DNA from: Trueperaceae bacterium
GTDB taxonomy: Bacteria; Deinococcota; Deinococci; Deinococcales; Trueperaceae
Assembly (NCBI GenBank): GCA_011389865.1
Contig: JAABTL010000016.1
Coordinates: forward strand, 1-58,569
Length of the DNA: 58,569 nt
Direction of reading: 5' to 3'
Each line of letters starts with the position of its first letter. Position 1 is the first letter of the stretch. The notes beneath the pieces are model-generated. The model did no database searches. It was not told the origin of the DNA and worked only from the letters and a program-made list of their open reading frames with translations. The position numbers were made by a program, and so were the translations under genes. Below are positions 9,363 to 18,126 of the stretch, piece by piece.

Positions 9363-10931
9363 ATGCCCGTCCCCCGCCGCTCTGGCGTCCTGCTCCATCC
9401 CACCTCCCTCCCGGGGCCGTACGGCCTCGGCGAGCTCGGCCCGCATGCCTTCCGCTGGTTGGATTGGCTAGCGGAGTCCGGTCAGCGCGTCTGGCAGGTG
9501 CTGCCGCTCGGCCCGACCGGCTACGGCGACAGCCCCTACCAGAGCTTCTCCTCGTTCGCCGGCAACCCCTTCCTCATCAGCCTCGAGCGTCTGCATGCCG
9601 AGGGCTGGCTGAAGGCGGAGGACCTCGTCGGCGGCGACTTCGGCGACGGCCGCGTCGACTTCGGTCCGGTCATCGAGTTCCGGCTGCAGGCGCTGCGTTC
9701 GGCTGCCGATGCGTGGCGCTCGTGGGCGGGCGAGGACGAGCGCGCCCAGTTCGCCGCCTTCCGCGAGCGCGCGGGCGCGTGGCTCGACGACTTCTCGCTG
9801 TTCATGGCCCTCAAGGAGGCGCACGGGGGCCGTTCGTGGGTCGAATGGGACGCCCCGCTGCGCCAACGCAAGAAGAAGGCGCTGGCGGCGGCGCGCGACA
9901 CGCACGCGGAGGCGATCGAGCGCCACATGCTGTGGCAGTGGTGGTTCGACCGCCAGTGGGGCGACGTGCGCGCGGGCGCCGCCGAACGCGGGATCGTCAT
10001 CCTCGGCGACGTGCCGATCTTCGTCGCCTTCGACTCGGCCGACACCTGGGCGGACCAGGACCTGTTCCACCTCGACGACGACGGCAACCCGACCGTCATC
10101 GCCGGCGTGCCGCCGGACTACTTCTCCGCGACCGGCCAGCGCTGGGGCAACCCGCTCTACCGCTGGAGCCGACACGCGAAGAACGACTTCGCCTGGTGGA
10201 TCGCCCGCGTGCGGCGGACGCTGGAGCTCGTCGACGAGCTGCGCATCGACCACTTCCGCGGCTTCGAGGCCTACTGGGAGATCCCGGCCGAGGAGCCCAC
10301 GGCGGTGAAGGGCCGCTGGGTCCAGGGCCCCGGGCAGCCGCTGTTCGACGCGCTGCGGGGCGCCCTGGGCGGCGAGGGCGGCGACCTGCCGATCGTCGCC
10401 GAGGACCTCGGCGTCATCACCGCCGGCGTCGAGAAGCTGCGCGACGACAACGCGCTCCCCGGCATGAAGGTGCTGCAGTTCGCCTTCGCGGCCGACGCCG
10501 CCGACCCGTACCTGCCGCACAACTACCAGGCCAACGCCGTGGTCTACACGGGCACGCACGACAACGACACCACCGTCGGCTGGTACGCGCAGGCGCCGGA
10601 GCGCGAGCGCGACTTCCTCCGCCGCTATCTCGCGCGCGACGCGGCCAACGTCGCCTGGGACCTGTGGCGGGCCGCCCAGAGCTCGGTGGCCGAGACGGCG
10701 ATCGCGCCGCTGCAGGACCTCTTGGGGCTCGGCTCCGAGGCGCGCATGAACACGCCCGGCGCGCCCTCGGGCAACTGGGGCTGGCGCTTCACGTGGGAGG
10801 CGCTGCCCTTCTGGCTGGCCCCGCAGCTGCGCGAGATGGCCGAACTCTACGGCCGGCTGCCGAGCGAGGGCGCCGTCGATACCCCCTACCGCCAGTCGAC
10901 GACGGGCGGCGAGTCGGGGGAGCGGGACTAG
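9363..10931 (+). CDS. malQ: 4-alpha-glucanotransferase (amylomaltase, GH77)
   Basis: 522 residues, typical of GH77. The enzyme transfers maltodextrin segments between alpha-1,4-glucans in the cytoplasm (maltodextrin/glycogen metabolism). The first residues RSGVLLHPTSLPGPYGLGEL are the standard N-terminal signature. Catalytic motifs are present: LRIDHFRGFEAYWEIP (nucleophile Asp), IVAEDLGVIT (acid/base Glu), and GTHDNDTTVGWY (transition-state Asp). GDVPIFVAFDSADTWAD is another conserved stretch. The ATG is chosen for GGAGGT at 9353-9358, 4 nt upstream of it; a longer frame from 9303 would overlap the permease. It follows the permease by 13 nt and may be co-transcribed, though no functional link to a nucleoside importer is evident. 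Confidence 0.97.
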   Translation: MPVPRRSGVLLHPTSLPGPYGLGELGPHAFRWLDWLAESGQRVWQVLPLGPTGYGDSPYQSFSSFAGNPFLISLERLHAEGWLKAEDLVGGDFGDGRVDFGPVIEFRLQALRSAADAWRSWAGEDERAQFAAFRERAGAWLDDFSLFMALKEAHGGRSWVEWDAPLRQRKKKALAAARDTHAEAIERHMLWQWWFDRQWGDVRAGAAERGIVILGDVPIFVAFDSADTWADQDLFHLDDDGNPTVIAGVPPDYFSATGQRWGNPLYRWSRHAKNDFAWWIARVRRTLELVDELRIDHFRGFEAYWEIPAEEPTAVKGRWVQGPGQPLFDALRGALGGEGGDLPIVAEDLGVITAGVEKLRDDNALPGMKVLQFAFAADAADPYLPHNYQANAVVYTGTHDNDTTVGWYAQAPERERDFLRRYLARDAANVAWDLWRAAQSSVAETAIAPLQDLLGLGSEARMNTPGAPSGNWGWRFTWEALPFWLAPQLREMAELYGRLPSEGAVDTPYRQSTTGGESGERD

Positions 10932-10968
10932 CCAGGCGCCGTGGCGCGCGCCGCGCCGGGGCGCGCGG

Positions 10969-12195
10969 TCACGTGCGGAACAGCACGTCCTCGCGCTTGA
11001 AGTTGAGGTACGCGAACGCCAGCAGCGCCGCGATCAGCGCCGCCATCACGCCCCAGGTGGTGAGGATCGGAGAGAGGCGCGCCGTGCCCTTGACGGCGTC
11101 GTCCATCAGGATCATGACGTTGTACACGGGGATCCAGTAGGCGAACGCACCGGTGCCGATCAGGTCCTTGAACTGCAGGGCGATCGCCGGCACGATCAGC
11201 AGGAACGACATCGGGGCGACGTACGTCTGGGCCTCCTTGAAGGAGCGCGCGAACAGCGTCACCGACATCAGCAGGGCGGCGACCACGGCGGCCATCAGCA
11301 CGCTCGAGATCACCAGCAGGGCGATCGTCGTGGGGGTGATCGTCAGGCTGCCGCCCATCATCGCCGCCATCTCGCCGCCCTGCTCGCCGATCAGCGGCAG
11401 GAACAGCCGTCGCAGCACCGTCCCGCCCAGCACGAACCCGACGATCGCCATGATGGCGGCGCTCAGCCCGAACGTCACCACCGCGAGGAACTTGCCGAAC
11501 ACGACCTCGCCGCGCCGCACCGGCGTCACCAGCAGCACCTCGAGCGTGCCGCGCTCCTTCTCGCCGGCGGTGGCGTCGATCGCGGTCATCTGGCCGCCGG
11601 TCAGCGTCCAGATGGCGATGAAGAACGGGATCAGCCACGCCAGCTGCCCGCTGGAGCGCTCCGCCTCGGTCGACGCGTCGCGGGTCACGACGGCCACCGG
11701 CTCGAGCACCGCGGGGTCGATGCCGGCGTCCACCAGCCGCTCGGCCACCACGCCGCGGCGGTACGCGTCGACGGCGGACCGCAGCTTGCCGGCGTTGAGC
11801 TCGGCGCGCAGGTTGGCCTCCTTGACGACGATGACGACCTCGGCGCTGCCGCCCGCGACGATCGCGTCCTCGAACCCCGGGGCGACGATCAACCCCGCGG
11901 GGTAGTCGTCGCCCCGCACCGCCGCCTCGGCGTCGTCGACGGCGACCAGCACGGCCGCCTGCGCCTCGATCGCCGCGGCCAGGTCGCTCGGCAGGTGCTC
12001 GACGCCCTGCACGGCGAGCTCCGTGACGGTGGTCGCCTCGCGCTGGAAGAGGCCGCCGAGCAGCAGCGGCAGCCCCAGCATGATCACCGGCAGCAGCAGC
12101 AGCGGGATGATCAGGTTCGACACGATCGCGCGGTGGTCGCGCAGCGTCGAGAGGATCTCCTTGGCGGCGATGCGCCTGACGAACGACCACCTCAT
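10969..12195 (-). CDS. ABC-2 type exporter permease (NatB-like)
   Basis: 408 residues. Layout is the standard ABC-2 fold: a first membrane helix at about residues 25-45, a large extracytoplasmic loop up to ~185 (DAEAAVRGDDYPAGLIVAPGF and neighbours), then five or six helices. AIDATAGEKERGTLEVLLVTP is the conserved cytoplasmic segment found in NatB/YhfP-type permeases. With the ATPase encoded just before it on the same strand, it should form an efflux system; NatAB exports sodium, but drug or lipid export is equally possible. Start ATG with GGAGG at suitable distance; the start overlaps the ATPase stop as ATGA. Convergent with malQ with a 37-nt gap. Confidence 0.9.
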   Translation of the reverse strand: MRWSFVRRIAAKEILSTLRDHRAIVSNLIIPLLLLPVIMLGLPLLLGGLFQREATTVTELAVQGVEHLPSDLAAAIEAQAAVLVAVDDAEAAVRGDDYPAGLIVAPGFEDAIVAGGSAEVVIVVKEANLRAELNAGKLRSAVDAYRRGVVAERLVDAGIDPAVLEPVAVVTRDASTEAERSSGQLAWLIPFFIAIWTLTGGQMTAIDATAGEKERGTLEVLLVTPVRRGEVVFGKFLAVVTFGLSAAIMAIVGFVLGGTVLRRLFLPLIGEQGGEMAAMMGGSLTITPTTIALLVISSVLMAAVVAALLMSVTLFARSFKEAQTYVAPMSFLLIVPAIALQFKDLIGTGAFAYWIPVYNVMILMDDAVKGTARLSPILTTWGVMAALIAALLAFAYLNFKREDVLFRT

Positions 12196-12941
12196 GCGGC
12201 CACCTCCTGCCCCTGGGCCAGCCCGCTGCGGCGCACCAGCGTGAAGAAGGCCTGCTCGAGGTCGGGCGCGTCCGCCGCCTCCTTCAGGCCCGCGACCGTG
12301 TCGTCGGCGACGACCCGGCCGCGGTACAGCACCGCGACGCGGTCGCACAGCTCCTCGACCTCGCTCATCACGTGCGTCGACCACACGACCGCCCGCGTCT
12401 CGCCCGGGTAGCGGCGGGAGAAGTCGAGCACCGCCCGCCGCGCCATCACGTCCAGGCCGCTGGTCGCCTCGTCGAAGAAGAGCACCTGAGGGTCGTGCAG
12501 CACGGCGCGCGCGACGACGATCTTCTGCTTCATCCCGGTGGAGAACGCGCCCGTGCGCTTGTCCAGCGTGCCGGCGAGGTCGAGCAGGCCGTCGAGCTCC
12601 TCGACGCGGCGCTCGATCGCGGCGCGACGCATGCCGTAGAGCTCGCCGAAGTAGTGCAGCACCTCGCGGCCCGTGAGGCGGTCGTAGAGTCCCATGCCGC
12701 CGTTGACCACGCCGATCGCGCGGCGCACGGCCTCCGGCTCGCGCTGGACGTCGTGACCGGCGATCGTCGCCCGCCCGTCGTCCGCCCGCAGCAGCGTCGC
12801 CAGCACCCGCAGGGTGGTCGTCTTACCGGCGCCGTTCGGCCCGAGCAGACCGAACACCTGGCCGGCGTCGACGCCGAAGGAGACGTCGTCGACCGCGACC
12901 AGTTCGTCGAAGCGCTTGGTGAGTCCTTGGACCTCGATCAT
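12192..12941 (-). CDS. ABC exporter ATPase (NatA-like)
   Basis: 249 residues. Walker A LLGPNGAGKTTTLR (about residues 32-45), a signature motif replaced by FSTGMKQK, Walker B VLFFDEATSGLD and the switch His in VVWSTHVMSEVE are all present. The relaxed signature FSTGMKQK is common in NatA/CcmA-like ATPases. It energises the ABC-2 permease encoded next to it (ATGA overlap). The start ATG lies exactly 6 nt downstream of a TAGGCT hexamer, so the message is probably leaderless. The substrate cannot be read from the sequence. Confidence 0.94.
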   Translation of the reverse strand: MIEVQGLTKRFDELVAVDDVSFGVDAGQVFGLLGPNGAGKTTTLRVLATLLRADDGRATIAGHDVQREPEAVRRAIGVVNGGMGLYDRLTGREVLHYFGELYGMRRAAIERRVEELDGLLDLAGTLDKRTGAFSTGMKQKIVVARAVLHDPQVLFFDEATSGLDVMARRAVLDFSRRYPGETRAVVWSTHVMSEVEELCDRVAVLYRGRVVADDTVAGLKEAADAPDLEQAFFTLVRRSGLAQGQEVAA

Positions 12942-12947
12942 CCCACC

Positions 12948-12953
12948 AGCCTA
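12948..12953 (-). promoter_or_regulatory. TAGGCT -10-like box for the NatAB-like operon
   Basis: On the minus strand TAGGCT ends 6 nt before the ATG at 12941. There is no Shine-Dalgarno sequence in between. Confidence 0.5.
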
Positions 12954-13071
12954 ACGCAGCTTAGGCGGGCGGCGCGGGACGGCAGGCCCGCGTTGGCGCC
13001 GGCCGCCTACCGGCAGGCGGGCCGCGCGCCATCCGGCGGCCCCCTCCCGTTCGGCCCCCCCGCGCGCCTGC

Positions 13072-13077
13072 TACGCT
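13072..13077 (+). promoter_or_regulatory. TACGCT extended -10-like box for truB
   Basis: TGC-TACGCT (TG one base upstream, an extended -10 pattern) ends exactly 6 nt before the truB ATG. Confidence 0.5.
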
Positions 13078-13083
13078 GCCGCG

Positions 13084-14025
13084 ATGCCCGCCTTCGCCAT
13101 CGACAAGCCGCTCGGCCTGACCTCGCACGACGTCGTGGCGCGCGGTCGACGCTTGCTCGGCACCCGCAGGGTCGGGCACGGCGGCACCCTCGATCCGCTC
13201 GCGACGGGCGTGCTGCTGCTGCTGGCGGACGAGGCGACCAAGCTGTCGCCCTACCTGACGGGCTCCGACAAGGCGTACCTCGCCTGGGTGGTGTTCGGCC
13301 TGGGGACCCCCACGCTCGACGCGGAGGGACCGGTCGTCGAGCGCGGCGACGCCGGCGCGCTGAGCGAGGCGGCCGTGGCGGCCGCGCTGATGCCGTTCCT
13401 GTCGCTGACGATGCAGCTGCCGCCGGCCTACGCGGCGATCAAGCAGGGCGGGATCAAGGGCTACGAGGCGGCCAGGCGAGGCGAGGCGCTCGACCTGCCG
13501 CCGCGACCGGCGGGCTACCGTCGCCTGCAGTTGCTCGCCTTCGGGCCGGGGGACACGGTGCCCCGGGGCTGGCGGCGGGACGGGGCCGGCTGGCTTCCCG
13601 ATCCGTCGATGCCGGCCCCGCTGCCGCCGCCGCTCGACCCCCACGCGCCGACGGCCGTGGTCGCGCTCGACGTGCGCTCCGGCACCTACGTGCGCGCCTT
13701 CGCCCGCGATCTCGGCGCCGCGCTGGGCGTGCCCGCGCACCTCGGCGGGCTGCGCCGCACGCGCGCAGGCACCGTCGGGATCGAGGCGGCGGTGCCGCTC
13801 GAGGCTCTGCCTGACGCCGCGCCGCTCGACCCCGTGGCTCTGCTCGGGCTTCCCACCGTCGCGCTCGACGCCGCGACCGCCGCGCGGCTCCGCGACGGCC
13901 AGCGCGTCGCGGCGACCTTCGAGGGCCGCGCCGCCGTCGTCGATCCCGACGGGCGGCTGGTGGCGGTGGCCGAGGCGGACGCGGGGCGCGCGCGGCCCCT
14001 ACGGGTATGGCGCGAGGGCGCCTGA
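13084..14025 (+). CDS. truB: tRNA pseudouridine(55) synthase
   Basis: 313 residues. TruB isomerises U55 in the T-loop of nearly all tRNAs. The N terminus FAIDKPLGLTSHDVV and the catalytic segment GHGGTLDPLATGVLLLL (Asp at about residue 38) are diagnostic. LPPAYAAIKQGGIKGYEAAR and LDVRSGTYVRAFARDLGAALG are further family motifs. A Pro-rich insertion lies around residues 165-190 (LPDPSMPAPLPPPLDPHAP). The last ~60 residues resemble the C-terminal domain that follows the catalytic core in TruB. The start is preceded by a -10-like hexamer at leaderless spacing. Unlike in many bacteria it is not next to rbfA or ribF. Confidence 0.95.
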   Translation: MPAFAIDKPLGLTSHDVVARGRRLLGTRRVGHGGTLDPLATGVLLLLADEATKLSPYLTGSDKAYLAWVVFGLGTPTLDAEGPVVERGDAGALSEAAVAAALMPFLSLTMQLPPAYAAIKQGGIKGYEAARRGEALDLPPRPAGYRRLQLLAFGPGDTVPRGWRRDGAGWLPDPSMPAPLPPPLDPHAPTAVVALDVRSGTYVRAFARDLGAALGVPAHLGGLRRTRAGTVGIEAAVPLEALPDAAPLDPVALLGLPTVALDAATAARLRDGQRVAATFEGRAAVVDPDGRLVAVAEADAGRARPLRVWREGA

Positions 14026-14182
14026 GGCGCACACGGGCCCGGTTGGCGTGCATACGACGCGTCGCGGTAGGGACAGGCGCCGCCTGACGAGCGGGTGGGG
14101 GTGGGCGGTAGACTCGGTGCACGGCATCATCGGGATCGACCGCCGTTCACGCATCGGCGCAGCGTCGCCGTAGGAGTCTGCC

Positions 14183-15295
14183 ATGACCATCGGCATCCCC
14201 AAGGAGACCAAGAGCCACGAGTACCGCGTCGCCGCGCCGCCGGTGGCCGTCCAGGCGCTGGTCCATGCCGGCCACACCGTCCGGGTCGAGACCGGCGCGG
14301 GTGCCGGCAGCGGCTTCGACGACGCGGCCTACCGCGCGGCCGGTGCCGAGATCGTGGCGTCCGCCGCCGAGGCCTGGGCGGCGCCGATGGTGCTCAAGGT
14401 CAAGGAGCCGACGCCGGCGGAGTACGGCTTCCTGCGCGACGACCTGGTCCTGTTCACGTACCTGCATCTGGCGGCCGACCGGCCGCTGACCGAGGCCCTC
14501 CTGGCCGCCGGCACGACCGCGGTGGCCTACGAGACGGTGCAGTTCGATCGCGGCGGCCTGCCGCTGCTGACGCCGATGAGCGAGGTAGCCGGGCGCATGG
14601 CGACGCAGGTGGGCGCCCACTACCTCAGCCGCTTCCTCGGCGGCCGCGGCGTGCTGCTCGGCGGGGTTCCGGGCGTGGCCGCCGGCCAGGTCGTCATCCT
14701 CGGCGGGGGAGCGGTCGGCACCAACGCGGCCAAGATGGCGATCGGCCTCGGCGCCCACGTCACGCTCCTCGACGTCGACCACGAGCGCCTGCAGTACCTC
14801 GACGACATCTTCGGCGGAAGCATCCAGACGCTGATGAGCCACCCGGGCACGATCGCCGAGGCGGTGGCGCAGGCCGACCTCGTGATCGGCGCCGTCTTGA
14901 TCGTCGGCGCCCGCGCGCCGCACCTCGTCACGCGCGCCATGCTCGGCAGCATGCGGCCCGGCAGCGTCATCGTCGACGTCGCGGTCGACCAGGGCGGTTG
15001 CGTCGAGACGATCCGCCCGACCACCCACGACGCGCCCACCTACATCGTCGACGGGATCGTGCACTACGGCGTCGCGAACATGCCGGGCGCCGTGCCCAAC
15101 ACCAGCACGCTGGCGCTGTCGAACCTGACGCTGCCGTACGCGCTGGAGCTGGCCGTCGATCCCCTGAACGCGATGCGCAACGATCGGGTGCTGGCGCGCG
15201 GGCTCAACACCTACCGAGGCCGCGTGACCCATCGCGGCGTCGGCGAGGCCTTCGGCCTACCCTGGGTGGCGCCCGAGGAGGCACTCAGCGCCTGA
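14183..15295 (+). CDS. ald: Alanine dehydrogenase
   Basis: 370 residues, exactly the family length. It interconverts L-alanine and pyruvate plus ammonia with NAD in the cytoplasm. [18 protein letters not shown] is the N-terminal signature (catalytic Arg region), [12 protein letters not shown] holds the substrate-binding Lys, and LFTYLHLA holds the catalytic His. The Rossmann motif is [20 protein letters not shown] near residues 173-192. [16 protein letters not shown] and [14 protein letters not shown] are conserved C-terminal stretches. A 157-nt upstream gap contains TAGACT at 14109-14114 with a weak CTGACG 19 nt upstream, and GGAG precedes the ATG, so this gene appears to have a true leader. 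It converges on ruvA, with 31-nt repeats between them. Confidence 0.96.
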   Translation: MTIGIPKETKSHEYRVAAPPVAVQALVHAGHTVRVETGAGAGSGFDDAAYRAAGAEIVASAAEAWAAPMVLKVKEPTPAEYGFLRDDLVLFTYLHLAADRPLTEALLAAGTTAVAYETVQFDRGGLPLLTPMSEVAGRMATQVGAHYLSRFLGGRGVLLGGVPGVAAGQVVILGGGAVGTNAAKMAIGLGAHVTLLDVDHERLQYLDDIFGGSIQTLMSHPGTIAEAVAQADLVIGAVLIVGARAPHLVTRAMLGSMRPGSVIVDVAVDQGGCVETIRPTTHDAPTYIVDGIVHYGVANMPGAVPNTSTLALSNLTLPYALELAVDPLNAMRNDRVLARGLNTYRGRVTHRGVGEAFGLPWVAPEEALSA

Positions 15296-15300
15296 GCGAA

Positions 15301-15381
15301 CTCACCTGAGGCGAGACAGCGCGGGCACTGTCTCACCTGAGGCGAGACAGCGCGGGCACTGTCTCACCTGAGGCGAGACAG
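15301..15381. repeat. 31-nt tandem repeat (2.6 units) at the ruvA 3' end
   Basis: Units start at 15301, 15332 and 15363; the first two are identical and the third continues for 19 nt into the last codons of ruvA. Each unit junction contains the dyad GAGACAG...CTGTCTC (7 bp), so two hairpins can form between the convergent ald and ruvA genes. It looks like duplication of the ruvA tail and may serve as a bidirectional terminator. Confidence 0.9.
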
Positions 15382-15951
15382 TGCCTTGCGGATCAGGGTC
15401 TCGGGGCTCGCGTCGGGGTCCTTCGACGAGAGGTCGGCGATCGCGGCGCGCACGGTCGACTCCCGGTAGCCCAGGGCGATCAGCGCCTCCACGGCGTCCT
15501 CGGCGGCCGGCGAGGCCTGGGCCGTGCGCGGCGCGCCGGTCCCCTCGAGCGCCTCGGGCAGCTTCCCCTTGAGCTCGACCACCAGGCGCTCGGCGGTGCG
15601 CTTGCCGACACCAGGCGCGGTCGCCAGCAGCGCCGCGTCGCCCGTGGCGACCGCCAACGCCACCTGCTGCGGCGTCAGCGCGGTCAGCAGGCCGAGCGCC
15701 AGCTTCGGCCCGACGCCGCCCACGCCGAGGAGTTGCTGGAACAGCGCGCGGCCGTCGGCATCCGCGAAGCCGTAGAGGGCCCAGCCGTCCTCGCGGACCA
15801 CCAGGTGGGTGGCGAGCCGGACGGTCGCGCCCGGGCGGCAGGCCGCCAGGGCCTTCGCCGTGGCCAGCACCTCGACGCCGAAGGCGCCCGCCTGCAGCAC
15901 CACGCGGTCGCTGCCCACCTCGGTCACGACGCCCTCGACGAAGGCGATCAT
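15364..15951 (-). CDS. ruvA: Holliday junction branch migration protein RuvA
   Basis: 195 residues, typical for RuvA, the tetrameric Holliday-junction binder that loads the RuvB motor. Domain I is the OB fold at residues 1-65 (MIAFVEGVVTEVGSDRVVL). Domain II has two helix-hairpin-helix motifs (LLGVGGVGPKLALGLL and TAPGVGKRTAERLVVELKGKL, around residues 70-125). Domain III, which contacts RuvB, follows a short linker: AAEDAVEALIALGYRESTVRAA. ruvB and ruvC are not in the window. The start overlaps the stop of the upstream FMN-enzyme-like gene (ATGA), so translation is coupled. The last codons lie inside a 31-nt tandem duplication. Confidence 0.96.
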   Translation of the reverse strand: MIAFVEGVVTEVGSDRVVLQAGAFGVEVLATAKALAACRPGATVRLATHLVVREDGWALYGFADADGRALFQQLLGVGGVGPKLALGLLTALTPQQVALAVATGDAALLATAPGVGKRTAERLVVELKGKLPEALEGTGAPRTAQASPAAEDAVEALIALGYRESTVRAAIADLSSKDPDASPETLIRKALSRLR

Positions 15952-16715
15952 GGCTCGTCGAACAGCGGCGCGAACACGATGTCGTAGCCGACGTCCGCGA
16001 GGCTCGCGCAGCCAGTGAGGCGCATCGCGTACCTGAGCTCCTCCTCGAGCGCCGCCGTCGGTCGCTCGCCGCCCACGACCACCGCGTCGGCGCCCAGGGC
16101 AAGGAGACGAAGAGCGTCGACGCCGCCGGCGATCCCGCCGCCGGCGAGCACACGCAGCATGCCGGCCACGGCGTCGACGACCTCCGGCAGCAACTCCGCC
16201 GTCGCCGGCCCGCCCAGGTGGCGGCCCAGGACGCCGTCGACGACGATCGCGTCGATGCCGGCGTCGGCGGCCACCGCGGCGTCGTCGGCGGACGCGATGC
16301 CGATGAGCCAGACGGGCCGGCCCGCGGCGGCCACCACCTCGGCGAGGTCGTCGCGCGAGCGCGGGTGCCAGGCCTGCGGACCGAACGGCGGGGTGTCGGC
16401 CAACGTCGTCAGGTCGAGGGCCAACGCGGGGGCGTCCCAGGCCGCCAGCCGGCGCACCTCGGGCATCAGCTCGCCCATGCGCCCGGCGGCGACGATCGGC
16501 ACCCGGGTCGGGTGGGGCCCCTGCAGCGAGGCCGCGTCGACGAGCGCCAGCGCACTGCCGAGGTCCGCCCCGGCGGCGGCGGCGCGACGCAGCACCGGCG
16601 ACGGCCACAGCCGTCCGAGGAGCTCGACGGTGAGGTCGGGCTCGCCGACGTCGTGCAGCGCGCGGGGGAGGAGGCCCAGGCGGGCGAGAGCGGCGGCGTC
16701 TTGGGGGTGGCCCAT
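15948..16715 (-). CDS. FMN-dependent alpha-hydroxy-acid dehydrogenase-like protein with a degenerate active site
   Basis: 255 residues, about 100 fewer than lactate/glycolate oxidases of the FMN_dh family. Similarity is clear in the second half: IDAIVVDGVLGRHLGGPAT aligns with the IVVSNHGGRQLDGAPAT motif, then VLAGGGIAGGVDALRLLALGADAVVVGG and the ending LRYAMRLTGCASLADV. In this alignment the catalytic His is replaced by Val, while the Arg of GGRQ and the FMN-phosphate glycine-rich segment remain. The shortened N-terminal half lacks the usual first strands. It may bind FMN without oxidising hydroxy acids, or may have decayed. It is translationally coupled to ruvA (ATGA), which is unusual. The ATG is the first residue of a plausible start ([14 protein letters not shown]). 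Confidence 0.75.
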   Translation of the reverse strand: MGHPQDAAALARLGLLPRALHDVGEPDLTVELLGRLWPSPVLRRAAAAGADLGSALALVDAASLQGPHPTRVPIVAAGRMGELMPEVRRLAAWDAPALALDLTTLADTPPFGPQAWHPRSRDDLAEVVAAAGRPVWLIGIASADDAAVAADAGIDAIVVDGVLGRHLGGPATAELLPEVVDAVAGMLRVLAGGGIAGGVDALRLLALGADAVVVGGERPTAALEEELRYAMRLTGCASLADVGYDIVFAPLFDEP

Positions 16716-16804
16716 GGTTCTCGACCACGCTACCAGAGCGCCGCTGGACGGACGCGCGGCTGGCCTCTGGCGCGGGGCTCACGGTGCCCGCGCGCCCGCC
16801 GCGC

Positions 16805-16810
16805 TAACCT
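16805..16810 (+). promoter_or_regulatory. TAACCT -10-like box before the glycosyltransferase gene
   Basis: TAACCT ends 5 nt before the proposed GTG start at 16816, close to the 6-nt leaderless spacing seen elsewhere; it supports this start over longer in-frame options. Confidence 0.4.
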
Positions 16811-16815
16811 TCGGC

Positions 16816-18126
16816 GTGGAAGCGTGGTGGATCGGCCTGGCGTGGCTCTCGTTGCTGGCCTGGGCCGTCCTGCCGCCGCTGTGGTGGTGGGGCATGCGTC
16901 GCGTGCCGTGGCTCGGGCCCGACGACGCGGACGACGCGACCGCGCCCGCGGGTGCGCCGGCGCCCGGTCGCGCCGACGGGCCCGTCGTCGCCTTGGTCGT
17001 CGCCGCCCGCGACGAGGCGGGGACGCCGGGGGCCGCGGCGGCGCTGGTGGCCGCCGCCCGCAGTTGGCGGTCGCTCGACCTGCGCCGCCTCGAGATCGTG
17101 GTGGTCGACGACCGCTCGTCGGACGCCACCGGCGACCTCCTGCGTGGGGCGCTGGCGGGCGACCCGCGAGCCCGGCTGCTGCGCGTCGATCGGCTCCCGG
17201 AGGGCTGGCTGGGCAAGGTTCATGCCCAGGACATGGGCGTCCGCGCCACGCGGGCGCCGTGGGTGGTGCTCACGGACGCCGACGTTCGGCTACACCCGCG
17301 GGCCGTGTCGGTCGCGCTGCGCGCCGCCGAGCGGTGGGGGGCGGACCACGTCGCGTTGCTGCCGCGTTTCCTCGCGGGAGGCTGGCTGCTGCGGGCCTTC
17401 GTGGTCGGCTTCGCGCTGCTGCTGACGGTCCTGGTACGGCCCTGGGAGGCGCCGGACCCGCGTTCGCCGCGGACGTTGGGCGTCGGCGCCTTCGGTCTGT
17501 ACCGGCGCGGCGCGCTGGAGCGCGCCGGTGGTCTCGAGGCCGTGCGGGCCCGCCCGGACGACGATCTCGCGCTGGCGCAGACCGTCAAGGCGGCGGGGGG
17601 TCGCTCGTGGGTGACGTTCGCCCCGGACCTGGTGGAGGTCGATTGGTACCCCTCGCTGCGCGCGGCGCTGCGCGGCCTCGAGAAGAACGCCTTCTCCGGC
17701 GTGGGTTACCGCCCGGGCCTGCTGGCGTTGGCCGTGATCGGGCTCCTGGCGACGCACGTGGCGCCGTTCGCCCTGGCGCTGGTCGGCCCCGAGGCCGCCC
17801 GCCTGCCCGCGTGGGGCGTCGTCGGCATCGTGTTGGGGGTGTACGCGGTGCACGGGCGCTGGGCGCGCCACTCGGGGTGGCTCGGCCTGGCGCATCCGTT
17901 GACCGTGACGCTGCTGGTGGTGGCGCTGCTGCGATCCGCCGGGCGGGCGCTCGTCACGGGGCACGTCGATTGGCGCGGCCGACGGTACCCGCTGGCGTGG
18001 CTGCGGGCGAGCGCGCGGGCGGATGCCGCCCGCGACCGGAAGGCCGCGCGCGAGAACGCGGCCGCGAACGACAGCGCGGCCGCGCGCCGCGCCAGGCATC
18101 ACAGGCAGGCGAGACCGCGCTTGTAG
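16816..18126 (+). CDS. Membrane glycosyltransferase, family 2
   Basis: 436 residues. An N-terminal membrane helix (WWIGLAWLSLLAWAVLPPLW) is followed by a GT-A domain: VALVVAARDEAG, then IVVVDDRSSDATGDLL (nucleotide-binding Asp), VVLTDADVRLHP (DxD) and RARPDDDLALAQTVKAAGG, where D-D-D is the catalytic-base region. Three or four membrane helices follow at about residues 195-215 and 300-385. The arrangement resembles polyprenyl-phosphate or hopanoid-type GT2 enzymes (for example HpnB-like), which add sugars to a membrane lipid, but the acceptor is not evident. The C-terminal tail is Ala/Arg-rich and overlaps the end of the convergent next gene by 28 nt. The frame is open upstream, but that part lies antisense to the FMN-enzyme gene and does not look coding. 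Confidence 0.85.
   Translation: MEAWWIGLAWLSLLAWAVLPPLWWWGMRRVPWLGPDDADDATAPAGAPAPGRADGPVVALVVAARDEAGTPGAAAALVAAARSWRSLDLRRLEIVVVDDRSSDATGDLLRGALAGDPRARLLRVDRLPEGWLGKVHAQDMGVRATRAPWVVLTDADVRLHPRAVSVALRAAERWGADHVALLPRFLAGGWLLRAFVVGFALLLTVLVRPWEAPDPRSPRTLGVGAFGLYRRGALERAGGLEAVRARPDDDLALAQTVKAAGGRSWVTFAPDLVEVDWYPSLRAALRGLEKNAFSGVGYRPGLLALAVIGLLATHVAPFALALVGPEAARLPAWGVVGIVLGVYAVHGRWARHSGWLGLAHPLTVTLLVVALLRSAGRALVTGHVDWRGRRYPLAWLRASARADAARDRKAARENAAANDSAAARRARHHRQARPRL

Noticed and set aside
15301-15381. 31-nt repeats that could suggest a CRISPR remnant
   Set aside because: Repeats are directly adjacent with no spacers and are copies of the ruvA 3' end.
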